A DNA stretch of 64,000 bases from Ricinus communis (GCF_019578655.1 NC_063256.1:20932005-20996004); one strand, 5' to 3'. Positions 37,151 to 49,723 are shown, counted from the stretch's first letter. Program-made: numbers and translations. Notes: generated by a model from the letters alone, not told the origin.

Positions 37151-38229
37151 TCCCCCTATCTTTAAAGAGGTTCATCCTTGAATCTTGCCCGAATATTGTG
37201 AAAGAAACAAATATATGATTTCTAAGAACAATACTAACTTATTATCAACCTATAAATCTTTCACAAAAGTTGTTAGAGGAACTTTAGAAAAAATAATACT
37301 TTCAATGCCCATAAACTCAACATGTTCAATTGGCTCAATGACATCAAGCAAAGCATCTTCATTTTTCACCAGATTAACTTTTGCCTCAAGTTCAACTACA
37401 ATCTCATCATCTTGGGATTCGCTCAAAAGTAGCAAACCATTGTCTTTCTCATCATATTCAATCATTAAGTCTTCAAAATATTCATTAACTTCAATAGAGC
37501 ATTTTACCTTCTCTACATCATCAATATTAGTTTCCAAAGTTGGCTTAGATTTGGCTTCATCTTTAGGCTGCTTATATTGACTTTCAACCAACCTCTTCAG
37601 TTCTTCTAAACTTTACCATATTGTTTCACAAGCGCTTCTTATAGATTTTAGCTCCGTTGAACATTTATCTTTCTTAACTTGACGCGATTGTCTCGCTAAG
37701 TTTTTGGCTTAGGTTTAGGATTACAACAATTACATGGAAACTCTTGATGATAATCATCACTCCTTTGTCCCCACCATCTATCATAAGATTGCTAACAAAG
37801 ATCTTGACATTGTTTAGCAAACTTCTCTTGATGAAACATCTCTCAACACATAACTCACGCGTTTACCACTAAAGAAATAAATTTAAAACAAATAAGACAA
37901 TAAGAAGACCAAACTAGACTTAATGAATAAGATTAAGCCTAAATACAATAAAACATATAAGAATAAGATGTAATGAAGAATTACTATCTTAATGAATGAA
38001 TAAATGCAAAAGGATAGAATTAAAACACCAAAATGATTTTCTTTTAAAATTTTAGAACACTATCAGTTGACTTAATCAAAGAACAAGAATAAGACTAATT
38101 GGACAAAAATAAAGAATTAATCACAGAATTGAATTAAAAGAAAGAACAAAGAAACACAAGAAATCATAATTAACTAATGAAAATATAAAAGGATAAAACC
38201 TTATCCATAGCTAAAGCTCTTATACCAAA
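37151..38229 (-). mobile_element. Internal region of the small non-autonomous LTR element
   Basis: About 1.08 kb only. It has a minus-strand open frame at 37,250-37,591 coding an acidic protein (113 residues, with ESQYKQPKDEAKSKP and a Glu/Asp-rich body) and an upstream degraded frame with CNCCNPKPKPK. Neither matches a domain I know. There is no protease, RT or integrase, so the element depended on others to move. Confidence 0.55.
38216..38227 (-). other. Primer-binding site, initiator tRNA-Met type
   Basis: TGGTATAAGAGC, two bases after the LTR end, is one change away from TGGTATCAGAGC, the usual tRNA-iMet primer site of plant retroelements. Confidence 0.75.
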
Positions 38230-39142
38230 TGACATGGAACCTCCATGAAAAAGCTTGAGAACCCTTTTTGAATTGTGGACTCCCAACATATTAACATGAA
38301 AAGCCCAAGAACCAATTCGGCTCAACCTTTAAGAAAGGTTAGGTAATAGATTACTTAGAAAGATAATAAAGAATTAGAATGTAGAAAACTTGTTCCTAAA
38401 TCCCAATTTTAAAGCACTCCATAAGAAGATGATCAATCTGCGTGAATGCTTCTTAAACATGCATTCTACACGAGAACACAAGGATAAAAGAAAAACAACT
38501 TTTAGGTTTAATAACAATTTTCGTTCATCAAGTTAACCACCTCTATGATCAAATTCATACTAGCCTTATAAAGGCTTTAGAAAACCCTAAATCTTAACTA
38601 ATAAGTTCTTACATCTCATCTAGGATAAAGATAATCTTCCTAATAAAAAAAGATAGCTAAAATAAAATCCTAATTAGGTTAAAATACATGTGTGGCCGCC
38701 TAAAAATAAGCTATAAAAACCCTAATTTACACAAGTCATATAGATGGACCTCAGAACCTATGCCAAGTTAGACTTAAAGTCTTCATATGCTTCAATTCAA
38801 ATTTTTTGGTCTTCTTAAGCTCAATTACATTCATTTAAGTCCATTGAGCTGAATCATATTAATGGGCCTTGAACTTAAATCCAATTATTCAAGCCTTGAT
38901 GTGTCCATAGCCAAAATATCTTGTATAAGCCTATTAACTTGTAATTTTGATCGTACTAGGACTCCTAGTTGAATTAGGATTTCTTTCATCACTTAAACTC
39001 CTAATATCATCAGGACTCCTTACTGGATTAGGATTCCTAGTTGAGTTAGGAGTCCTTATTAGATTAGGATTTCTTAAGCTAGTAGGATTTACATCATCAA
39101 GACTTCTTGTTGCAATAGGAAGCTAGTTTGGTTCGTATCACA
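38230..39142 (-). mobile_element. 5' LTR of the small non-autonomous element
   Basis: It begins TGTGATACGAACC and ends ATGTCA, 913 bases, just before the primer-binding site. The LTR contains ten or so GGACTCCTAG/GATTAGGATT-like words (38,950-39,110), an internal short repeat also seen in the partner LTR. Confidence 0.7.
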
Positions 39143-39259
39143 TCCTTTTATTGAGCTTTTTAATAAAGCAATAAGTGATGTGTATATGCTACAAAAATGA
39201 ATATAGAATATTCATGAACATAATAATGATTTTCATTTATTTTAGCTCAACAATGTTTG

Positions 39260-39850
39260 ATTAATTTATCTAAATTCTACACAATCCAAGAGAATTTACA
39301 TGTGTAAGAAAAACATCTCCTAATACTGGTTTAGTATGGGCTCAGCCACCATTTGGTGCGTAGAGATATATTATACTGCTACTTCTCATTTAGTAACAAT
39401 GTCCCTAACGTAGTTGGACTTAATATCAATGAGTTTGGTTCTACTATGGTATTCGGGGTCTTTTATAAAAGTAATTGCTGCTTGATTATCATAATAGATC
39501 GTAATGGTCCCATTAGAGTCATTTCAAAAACATAAATTTCCAAAGAATCTTCTCAACCAAACTGCTTATTGCATAGCGGCTGAACATGCAATAAATTTAG
39601 CTTCCATAGTCGACAAGGCTATGCTAGTGTGTTTCTTACTACTTCAAGAAATAACGCCTTTATTTACTATGAAAGCATAACTAGAGATTAATTTGTATTT
39701 GTCATGGTCTCCTCCCCAATCAGCGTCAGAATACCTAATTAGACGCAATTTTGACCTTTGATACACAAACAATAATCTGTAGTGCCTTTGAGATATCTTA
39801 ATATCCTTTTTACAGCTTTCCAATGCTCTCAACTAGGATTTGATTGATAT
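39260..39850 (-). pseudogene. Copia RNase H
   Basis: The start contains RYSDADWGGDHDK (about 39,740-39,700), then SYAFIVNKGVIS. Next comes a frame with STMEAKFIACSAA, YYDNQAAI and KLIDIKSNYVRDIV, and the tail ends near 39,260. Stops and frameshifts interrupt it. Confidence 0.75.
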
Positions 39851-40735
39851 CGACTAACTAGCCTAACAGCATAATATATATTCGGGCGAGTTCAAATAAT
39901 GGCATACATAAGACTTCCTACAACACTAGCATATGATACAGTGGACATTTCATATTGTTCTTATGGATTTTTAGGACACATATGAAGACTCAAAACCTCA
40001 CCTTTCAATATAGGAGTATCCATAAGCTTGCAATTATTCATATGGAAACGTTTTGAAAATCTTTTGGATATAATTCTCTTATGACAAAGCCAAAAGTTTC
40101 TTCAAATGATTTCTTTTAATTTTAACTCCAATATGTAGTCAGCCTCACCCATGTCTTTCATGTCAAAATGTGCGGATAACCATCTTTTGATATCCACCAC
40201 ATACTCCTTGTCGTTTCCAATTATTAAAATGTCATCAACATAGAGAGATATGATTGCAGATCTATCATTTGATCTTTTGACATAATTATAATGGTCCTCA
40301 TCAATCATCTTAAAGTCACAAGTCAAAATAGCTTTATGAAATCTAAGGTACCGTTGCTTAGATGATTGTTTAGGCTATATATTGATCTTTGGAGCTTGCA
40401 AACTTTGCGCTCTTGGCCTTTAATAACAAAACCTACAGATTATGCTATCTAGATTTCTTCATCTAGCTATCCCTTGAGAAAAGCAGTTTTTATATCCATT
40501 TGATGCAATTCTAAATCAAAATGTGCAACAATAGCTCGAATTAATCGAATAGAGGAAAATCTGACAATTGGTGAAAAAGTTTCCTCATAGTGTATACCTT
40601 CTTGTTGGGTATATCCTTTCACTAATAGGCGAGCTATATATCTATTAATGGAACCATCCGCCCTTACATATGTTAAGAAGCCATTTGTTTCCAATGGCTT
40701 TGCATCCTAGCGGTAGGTCAACTAAGTTCTAAACT
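39851..40735 (-). pseudogene. pol: Copia reverse transcriptase
   Basis: An open piece at 40,694-40,467 has ARLLVKGYTQQEGIHYEETF, LELHQMDIKTAFLKG. After stops, 40,326-40,102 contains SLYVDDILIIGN with the YVDD active site at 40,231-40,242 and FDMKDMGEADYILELKL. The connection domain (about 40,060-39,850) includes PILKGEVLSL and a MYAIIxTRPNI-like word. At least six stops are present. Confidence 0.85.
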
Positions 40736-41279
40736 TGGTTTACTTTCATAGATTCCATTTCTTCTTCCAATGCAACTTTCCACTTTTCTTTTGCAAGACA
40801 TTCAAGTCTTCTTTAACCGTTCTAGGTTCTTCATCATCATGAGGAGTGACAATGTAGGCCTTATTTTCTATTCGAAAACACCTTTTGGGAGTTTTAGAAT
40901 GTATACTCCTTCATAATTGAGGGTTATTGTCTTCACCAACTGAAATTGGCTCAGACTCAAACTCAACTCTCCCACTGAATTGAGATGGGTGAAGTAGCTT
41001 CGGTGCATTCCCACTATCAAGAATAGGGCTAGGTTCCTCTTCTTAAGGGACGATTCTTTATTGAATTATACTAGCTTCTCCTTCTTCTTCCATCTCATAT
41101 AGATGATAATCCTTATCTACATCTTCCTTTTTAGAAAAATTATTCTCGAGAAAGTTGACATCTTGGGACTCAATTTCTATAATCATTCCATCAGAATTCT
41201 CGCCAATAAATACATAATCTTTTGAGTATTTTATAAAGATACATTTCTTCCATGTTGGTCCTAATTTACCAAATTTATT
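40736..41279 (-). pseudogene. Copia linker between integrase and RT
   Basis: Degraded, Ser/Glu-rich linker on the minus strand with frequent stops. No separate domain is visible. Confidence 0.5.
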
Positions 41280-42000
41280 AAAATAGTCAATAATGTATGT
41301 TGCAGATTCCCAAGGATGTAACTAATTCAAAATAGCTTTTCTTTTGTCCATAACTCATTAGGCATTGAGGAGACTTTTTTTGAAGGTACACGGTTAAGTA
41401 CATAGGTTGTTGTTAATAAAGCATCACCCCAATATCGTATTGGGAGATTAGCTTGAGCTATTATAGACCTAACCATTTCTAGCAAGGTTTTGTTCCTTTG
41501 TTCAACAACACCATTTTGTTGCAGAGTTCTTGGGGTTGTTAATTGTCTCGTAATACCCTTTTCATGACACAGTTCCTTGAATTGGTCAAACAAATACTTC
41601 TCCTTTGATTGGTCCTTAAAGCTTTCACTTTCTTGTCTAGTTGATTCTCAACCTCATTTAAATATCTTTGAAAGCAATCTAATGCTTTAAACTTATGGGA
41701 GATCAAATTAATATGATCATATCGAGTGAAGTCATTTATAAAAGTAATAAAATATGAGGCTCCATGCCTTACTTTAACATTCACTAGTCCATAAATGTTT
41801 GAGTGTATAAGTTGTAAAGGAAAATTAGCTCGAGTGCCTTCTCCAAATGGTTTTTTAGTGGCCTTTCCTTGTAGGGAAAACTCACAAGTGGGTAATGCAA
41901 ATTTTGCATTTAATTCTAATAGACCATTATGGGCTAGTCTATTCATTCTATCTTGCCTAATATGTCCTAATCTAGCATGCCATAGATAAGCATCCATATC
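41280..42000 (-). pseudogene. Copia integrase
   Basis: The zinc-binding motif reads YLWHARLGHIRQDRMNRL, then CEFSLQGKATKKPF. In the core the first acidic position reads IHSNIYGL, with Asn where family members have Asp. The Glu region is intact (QQNGVVEQRNKTLLEMVRS, about 41,510-41,455). Two overlapping open pieces (41,997-41,539 and 41,593-41,327) are in different frames, showing a frameshift near 41,560. Confidence 0.85.
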
Positions 42001-42285
42001 ATGATTCTAGATTCGGTAAACAAGGAAAAATAAATGTTATGATTACTATTACAATATATAGTGTTTAAAACTATAAAACCATCCAAAACAAATCCACAAC
42101 CATATTAAATTGTATCGAAAGAAATCCTAACACAATTATCTTTGAACAACAAACCATATTCTAAATGTAGAAGAGTAACCACCGAGACCAAATTTCATCA
42201 AATGTTGGGAGCATAAAGGACATCATGTGGGTATAGGATTCGACCCTCTTGCAAATCCAATTTGCAGGTGCCAATTCCCTTCACT

Positions 42286-43369
42286 TCACCTCTTGCATTG
42301 TTGCCTAACATAGATCCATTTTTTTCCTCTTGGAATTCGGTGAAATTCCACAAACGCATTTCTATCTTTAGTTACATGGTTCATGGCTCTTGAGTCTACG
42401 GTCCACATTGGATGAGATTCAGTGGGCATGATAGTACTAGAAATGAAAATTTTAGAAACAATACACTCAAATGAGAAATTGAGATAAGACATTACCCTTC
42501 GAGGCTTAGTGCACTCACAAGCAAAATGACCTAGCTTGCCACAATTGTAGCAGATTACTTATGTCTTATCTTTTTTCCCTCCGTGCTTTCCTCTTTTATG
42601 CTTGTGCTACTTGTTTTCTTTTTTTGGTCCTAGACTAGCCTCACGCGTCTTGCCTTTGCCTTGCTAGTTTTTCCAAACTTCCTGCACTTGTGCCTAAAAC
42701 CTTTCTTGGAGCTTTCAGCTACATAAGCTTGAGCATTGGATTTTACAGCCTCAAGACGCTCATCCTCAAGCTCCAAATGGCGTGCAATGCAACAAAGGTC
42801 TTAATATTCTCATTATGGGTCATGTTCACCTTCATGTGCTCCCAATTATTAGACAGAGATTGGATAACAGCTTGAGTTTGTTGCTCATTTGTGAGGATAT
42901 CTCCAGCTGACTTCAACTCCATTATCATGTTCAGCATTGTTCCTCAAATGTTGTTTTATTGATTTATTAGGGACCTTCTTAAAAGTGTCAAACTTGAAGG
43001 TCAACTGTCTAAGTTTAAAAACAGTTGTCCCTCCAAACTTCTCTTACAGAGCGACCCACATGGCATGAGCAATTGGATACTACTGATACTCATACACGAG
43101 ATCATCATTCATGGAAGTGATTAGGATTCCTCTTGCATTGGAATCCTTCTTCTATGAGGTGTAAGCAGCAGGTCGCGCCTATACTGCGCTTGGTTGACAT
43201 TTTCCTCATTAATTTTGGGCTTATCCATAACATTATTGATGGCCTCCAGAATCTCTTGCTCCTTAAGGACATAGTGCATTTTCAGATGCCAGATGTTATA
43301 ATGATCACTATCCAGTTTCTCCCCCTTGTTAAGTTCAGCTATGATGTTTTCTAAAGCCATATTAATCAT
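42286..43369 (-). pseudogene. gag: Copia gag and protease
   Basis: Gag begins at MINMALENIIAEL (43,369) with the DHYNIWHLKMHYVL block. A middle part (42,937-42,743) has NEQQTQAVIQSL and NNWEHMK. A zinc knuckle CYNCGKLGHFACEC lies at about 42,556-42,515. The protease part (42,492-42,286) has WTVDSRAMNHV, with Arg replacing the Gly of the usual D-S-G active site, so it is dead even without the stops. Confidence 0.8.
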
Positions 43370-43730
43370 AAAAAAACTCCAAAAGAATATATTTTTAAAT
43401 GCAAAATTAAATTATTATGTCAATATACACATCACTTAGTCATAATTTCAAAACTAAGTTATTAGAATTTTTCAAATGAATTAGAATCGAAAGTTCACCA
43501 AGTTCCCAATCATCTTCAAAATTCAAATGAAAAAAGTTCTTTAACTTTAATTTTAAATTGTGCTTTTCATTATTCTAGATGAGAACTTACTAAAAGATAT
43601 TATGCCAAGCATTAGAATGCCCATATATGAAGAAAATATTGATCAACCTTCATAATATTTTAAATGTTCATAAATCCAACAAATAAAAAAATATAACTAA
43701 TCATATCATTAAGAAATGAACTAATAGATC

Positions 43731-44170
43731 TTAAGTACATTTGAATAAGATCTTTCTAGGAATAGACTCTTCCACTTTTCCCCTATCCATGATAGTGGGG
43801 ACCATATTCTTAAGCCAAGGGAAGTTAGGAACATGCAATCTAGTAGTCCAAAGACTAGAACTAGATGCTAAAATGGTATACTTGTTCAAATTTTTCCAAG
43901 TGTATTCATCTAAAAATAGGTAAACTAAAGTCTCATAGATATTAGTTTTTCCATTCATCATATGTTTATCGTCATTTGATTTGGTTTAAAAATTTTCATC
44001 CACTTCCCTTAACTAAAAACTTTCAAGTTATTCTTTAAGGCGCTCCGAAAAAGTAACATATAAAGTATGAAACTTTTCATCACTAGTTAACACATGACCC
44101 TTGTAAGTTATGTTTTGAAACATGCCATTGACAAATTTAACATGTTAAACAATGTTGTGACTGGGATGCA
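43731..44170 (-). pseudogene. Degenerate open frame, unrecognised product
   Basis: On the minus strand one frame reads NGMFQNITYKGHVLTSDEKF, then three stops in about 40 codons, then an open part (43,961-43,731) with LDEYTWKNLNKYTILASSSS and WLKNMVPTIMDRGKVEESI. Composition is protein-like. It lies upstream of the copia gag on the same strand. I do not recognise it; it may be part of an element or a captured gene piece. Confidence 0.35.
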
Positions 44171-44389
44171 TTCTATGTGCGACGAGATTTTCTTTCAATC
44201 TTTAAAGCCTTTCTCTTGCAGCTCGAGTCCTTATTGCTATATGTAGGGATGGCAACAGGTAGTGTGAGTGGCCGACTTATTAGTTTTCCTCGAAACAAAA
44301 TTTTTTCCACTGCTATATCTAGTATCCGCTCTTCATACTAGGCCATCGAAATGAGCCGCTCGGTTGAGGGCCTTAAGAGATTATGAAAT

Positions 44390-45540
44390 GGCCTTAAGAC
44401 CATTTCGGAGAAGGAGTTGCCACCCGATAAGATTGGGATAGTTTAGGAGTGGATAACGAGTTTGTACCCCTACAAAGGGTCTAAGTTTTCCCCTCCCTAA
44501 AATTAGAGATTCTAGGTTTAGAAAGTTAGGTATGAATAGGGAAGATTTTCGAAAGCACTCCTATCCACCTAGGCGATGAAGCCTAGCCTCCACTAGAGTA
44601 GACGGGCCTTTGCCTCTCCTAATAAGATTATTTTAGCCTAAGTATACCCTATATTCATTTTATTCATCAATCCTTTTTATCTTTCTTAGCATGTGAGGTT
44701 GGCAACCAAGAGTCTAGCTTAGGGCGGGGGTACTTTCATACCTCAACTAGTCCTAGATTGGAGGCACATTAGTGCCTTTACTAATCCTAGTCATGAGGCA
44801 CTTTGGTACCTTAAGTTTTATCTTGGCATTGCCATTATGTCCATATTATTTACATTTTATTGTCCTAATCTAAGTGATAGGTACATTTTAGCTTTAGCAT
44901 TTGAGGGGAGAACATGCAAGACGTGGGGGCTTACTTTGGTAAGCTTCCATTTTATTATCTTTGCATGCGGGATTATCACATTATTTACTAAGTTCAATTT
45001 TATCCTTTATTGACATGTGGGGTATTTTTGGCCAGGCCTTACAAATAGCAATCTATGCGTCTTAATCTTGGCCCTTAACACGAACATGTCCATTTAAGCT
45101 TATTTTTTAAGTATTTAGCTCCATATTTTCCTCTCTTGGCTAATATTACCTGAAAATAGACAATTAAGTTTAAGTGAGGTAAAAACACATATTTTCACCA
45201 TATTATTAAAGCTCTAAAATATCTTAAATATCTATATACAATTTGTACCTATCAAATATATATTCACACAAATTTTAATTAATTTTATAAGCAAAATTAA
45301 TTAATTAAAATTGTATTTTAATCACTTATTTACCAAAAAAATATAGGTAGAATAATTATTTTCTCCTACTAGACCTCAACATTCTCATATATATTAATTA
45401 ATATATATCTCATATTTTTTAAGATTTTATGTTCATCAAAATAATTTTATTTTAATTTTTTATTTTCTATACAAAAAAAATAAAAAAATAAAAATTTAAT
45501 TTCTAGAAAAATTAATTTTAATTTACCAAAAATACCAGCA
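44390..45540 (-). mobile_element. Minus-strand LTR, family B
   Basis: It resembles 18,880-20,010 (see there). The lower end reads, on the minus strand, CTTATCGGGTGGCAACTCC, the counterpart of the right end of family A LTRs. If both B LTRs belong to one element, this is its 5' LTR. Left and right edges are approximate. Confidence 0.5.
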
Positions 45541-46700
45541 ATTAATATGGAGTCTAATGGAGGAGGCAGTGTCAAAAACAGCCTCCTAGAGACTCTTCAC
45601 ATACCCTCACGTGCCACCATGTGTGAGTGGGGAAGGATAAGAGTGCTAACTGCACAATAGTCAGCTGCCAAATGGTACCATACACGCAATGAGTAGCGCA
45701 TGTGATACGCGCGCCGCCTTTTCGTGTGATTTAGGTCTCAAAATTTTTCTACCCCCCTCCCCCTTTTTTTTCCATGTCTCCAATGACGCAATTTATTTTG
45801 GATTGGTGATGCCTAAAAATATATGTTTGAGAAAACTATAGAGATGAAGAGAGTGGAGTCACATCATCTTCAACTTGAAGAACCTTAGAATAAAAAAAAA
45901 ATCCAAAATTCGATTTTTAACATATCTAATTCCTAACTTTCTCTAAATAAATGGATTTTAAGTATCTTTTATGTCAAATTAAAGACTTCATTCCCTACTT
46001 TAAACGCATATCAATCATTAAGTCCATAGAATAGTAAACGTAGATGAAAAAAATATGCCAAAGTCACCATATTGCTCACCAAATAAAAAATTTCAGATTT
46101 CAAATTTCAAACACCCAACTTTGCATACTCATATTTTCCAACACAGAATTTCAAAAATTGTGTTCTATATATCGATTTAAAACTCTCATATTTTATTTTA
46201 GGAATACATAATATTTGTGGCATGAAACATATAAAATTCAAATAAAAATACTGTCTCAAATTACTGTCCTCATATTATTTTTCATGATTTTAAAATTTTC
46301 AAAATTTGATTTTGCATAATGCCATAAAATAAAAAATAATTAAATACACATGAGAATCATCATTAGGCTAATGATGCCGATGTAATTTATGCAGAATTAA
46401 AAGGCAAAACACTCATCTCTTGATGATTCCACAAATTTGTTAATTTACTAAAATACTAAAATTTTTAATTGTTATAGAAATTCAGAGAGGATTTTGGTTT
46501 TGTGTATTGATGTGTGTTTTTGGTTTATTTTCTTTAAGTTAATTTTCTATAATTATTTTGCATTGATAACCTCCCTAGCAACCAATATAAACAATCAATA
46601 ATAATTACAATTATATTAATAAATTAATTATAATTAATATAAATTAATTAAGTTAAATGAGTTTGGATTAATCGTCTTAGTTGACTCAACTCAAATTCCA

Positions 46701-46722
46701 ATATATATATATATATATATAT
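46701..46722. repeat. (AT)n microsatellite
   Basis: About eleven AT dinucleotides in a row. Confidence 0.9.
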
Positions 46723-47639
46723 TTTTCATATATTGTACTTTAAGTTATTGTTCTTTAGTGAACTTTTTTAAAAATTAATTAAACTTTCAGAATTAAATGT
46801 CTTATTAATTAAATTTAAAATAGTAATTTGCGCAAACAAAAATAGAATAATCTATATAGAATAAATTGATTTTTATTTTAAATTTAGTGTTTTAGTTTCC
46901 TAAGTTTTGTTATTTTATTGTGTAAAGATTAAACCGATTAATTACTTTATGGGTAGGTTTGAAATTGCTAATTTTATCGGTTTAAATGATAGTTTACTCG
47001 TGGAAATGAATTAGAAGATATTGTCTTATTATAAAAGAAAATAATTTTAACATCATGTTTTTTGGTTTAATTGTCATAAAAAGTTTGTATGTTATCTTTG
47101 TTATCAAATTAGCAACATATTTGCACTAATGTACAATTATTAATAAGTTAATGACATGGATTTTTAGTTTGAATATCTTATTTTAAAAAAAAAATTACAT
47201 TGTAAAAATAATATTATTTAGTTATTATTTTATTTTAATATTACTTAGTATTATCATTTTGCTTATATAACTTTAACATTTAATAGTATTAAAAGATAGT
47301 TAGAAAATTCATAATAGATATATAATAAATTAGTATTATTATATAATTACTAATATTTTATTATTTTAGACCATTTTATTTAGTAAGCATTTAGTAATAT
47401 CATTTTATTTTATTTCATATTTAATATCATAATAAATTTATATATAAATCACATTAAAGTCACATATATTTCTTTTATTGATATTTTATATGAGGTGGCT
47501 TTATAAAATATTGTCAAGTGGAGTCTTCTAAAAATATTTAAAATTCTATATGTATGTATTATAAATATATCACTAGTTGTACTTTCAGTATATTTTTAAT
47601 ATTAATTATTTTAACGTTTGATAAAATTATTAATTAAAC

Positions 47640-48250
47640 TTATAGATGTGACGTAAACTAAGAAAAAAGGATTGAGGTAACACTCCTATTACTAACTGTC
47701 GCCGTTTAAATATGTAAAATTAATGAAACTCCAAGTCAAAAAATTATTAATTTTATTGCTTAAATAATAATATTTTTACAATAAGATGAGTTAATGATTT
47801 TAATATAGACTCGACTCTTTTTTATTGGCGCTAGAGTTCACGTTACATTAATAAATTTTGGTGAATAATTTTACTAAAGGCTAAAATTAAAATCAACATT
47901 AAAGTATAGTGCTGAAATTGAAAATTAGTCGGTAAATTTATTGATGTGGTGTGAAGTCCGAAGGCAACAAAAAAAAGTTAAATCAACATTAAAATTAAAT
48001 TCCATTATCAAAATATTATCATTTAAACATGTAAAATTACTTTTCTTTCCTTAACTTGAAAATTTTACTAATTTAAAATGCTAAAGTAACAACATTTTAG
48101 TAATTGAAGTTCTGACCCAATACTTTATCTTTTTATTATAGAGTGCATGCTATATCAATAAATTTAATTGATAATATTATTAGAAATTAAAATTAAAATT
48201 AAAATCAAAATATGATGTTAAAATTAAAAATTTAAAAATGTCAGCTAGAT
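47640..48250. repeat. Old direct duplication, period about 300 bp
   Basis: Words such as CGTTTAAATATGTAAAATTA (about 47,702) and CATTTAAACATGTAAAATTA (about 48,011), and the CATTAATAAATTT/ATCAATAAATTT pairs, recur in the same order. The copies are strongly diverged. Confidence 0.4.
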
Positions 48251-49371
48251 TTGTTAACAAGTGAGACATATATTTTTTTTCTTAATAATTAAACCCATTT
48301 TTTAGTAGACATTATTACCTTTTACAAATAAAGAAATTTAACTGAAATATCTCTATTCTATTAATTTTGAATTTTTGGTGGTAAAGGAAATGGATTTAAA
48401 AGTAATAATTTGACTTTTTGTTTATTTCGTTAGAGATGAAGAAAATAAATAATGTTGGTTTCTCTAATTTTTTTCTTTGGTAGAACAGTAGATAAGGATA
48501 ATTTATAAAATTAAAAATAATTTATTGAATTGAAAAATTTTAAATATAATTTCTTAAAATTCACCAATAATCTCAAACATCCAAAAGAAAAGAAAAAAGC
48601 GAAAGAGAATGGTGGATTATATACAGTGAAGTCCTTAATTTATTATTGAAAAGATAAGTTATATAGACACTTAACGATTTAAGGAGCAAAAATGGATAGA
48701 TGATACATAGCACAGGTAATTAACTGCTTCAGACATTTATTGAAAAATAAAAATAGAAATATTAAATTATTATAAATAAAAAAAATTAACACAATTTCTA
48801 ACTGTTTTTAGAATAGAAACGAAGAAAAGAACAATTTTTTAGATTTCAAAAGAAAGAAATAGAAATAAAGTTCAATTCTGCTTATAAACCGTAAAGAACC
48901 TATTTTAATTTTTTAAAAATATTTTGAATTATTTAAGAAAGAGTATAACTCACTTTTACAAGAAAATGAGCTGCTAAAAATTAATAATTTTAATTAATTT
49001 ATTAAAAATAAATTTAGTATTTATATAGAATAAATTAGTTATTAAATTGAATTAAAAAATTTTATATTTAAGAAGTTTTACAACTATAAAATAGGGTTTT
49101 TTAAGAATTAATAAATTAATCTTTTCGTTTCATTTTAATTTATTTTAAAGAAGAGTAATTCATATTATTATATAAGGATTAATTTGAGTTAAAATAAAAA
49201 AAAATTAAATTAAAATAATTCAAAAATTTTAAGGAGCTAAATTGAGTGCGACTATAAAATTTAGTAGCCAGACTGAATCTTATTCCAAAAGAATATTAGG
49301 AGAGAAGTGAAAGAGACACATGGAAATCACCTTTTAAAAAAACAATAAAAAAATAAAAAGGGAAAAAATAG

Positions 49372-49378
49372 TATATAA
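49372..49378 (+). promoter_or_regulatory. TATA box of the EF-hand nuclease gene
   Basis: TATATAA stands about 30 bases before CATCAGAATG (49,402-49,411), a likely transcript start. The resulting 5' leader would be about 385 bases. No other TATA of this quality lies nearer the coding start. Confidence 0.5.
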
Positions 49379-49408
49379 AAAGGAGGCAACGTAAATAAAG
49401 ACATCAGA

Positions 49409-49723
49409 ATGAGGCTGCCTTTGTTCCACAACAGACGACGAGATTTCCTGAGTTGGTGGTCGCGTTGGTGGTGGTGGTTGTGCTGCTGCTGTGTCGTCGT
49501 TTCTGCATTACTTTTGGCAGCAGCTAATATTTTGACCGTCGTCAAAAGGAGCCCCTCCACCCCACCCATTCCACCCCACGCCGCCGTGTCACCACCATTC
49601 TCGTTCTGCCAACTTATCCGTTTTGAACCAACCACCCGTTCTTCAAGCCGCCAAACTTTCTCTTCTTCTCATTTCGAATTTTTTTATTTTCGAAAAGAAA
49701 AAGAAGAAAATTTTTTTGGTTGA
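49409..49723 (+). other. Possible upstream open reading frame
   Basis: A 104-codon frame lies wholly in the presumed 5' leader and ends 65 bases before the main start. It has a Trp-rich hydrophobic stretch (WWWWLCCCCVVVSALLLAAA), then a Pro/Ser-rich part. It is not in frame with the main protein, and a stop at 49,729-49,731 precedes the main ATG in its own frame. Its ATG may lie within a few bases of the transcript start. It may be chance, an upstream ORF that lowers translation, or a first exon of another transcript. Confidence 0.25.

Larger units (their letters stand above)
39150..43400 (-). mobile_element. Decayed Ty1/copia element, internal region
   Basis: Minus-strand order is gag, protease, integrase, RT, RNase H, which defines Ty1/copia. 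The domains are described separately. I could not find its LTRs or a primer-binding site. The 3' side abuts the small non-autonomous element at 39,142; the 5' side fades near 43,400. Confidence 0.85.
45541..49300. other. AT-rich intergenic sequence with repeats
   Basis: 45,550-45,790 is GC-richer with GCGCGCCGCC near 45,708 but has no open frame of note. (AT)n occurs at 46,701-46,722. A weak direct duplication is at 47,640-48,250. Otherwise it is AT-rich DNA without a recognisable gene, and forms the upstream flank of the gene at 49,789. Confidence 0.5.

Noticed and set aside
36892..37218. 108-codon open frame, Leu/Gly-rich, and two overlapping minus-strand frames
   Set aside because: All fall in the LTR of the small element; the apparent protein repeats reflect the short DNA repeats of that LTR.
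49327..49635. Minus-strand open frame of 102 codons over the nuclease promoter
   Set aside because: It is the shadow of the plus-strand GC-rich leader; it has no promoter, and no family is recognised.
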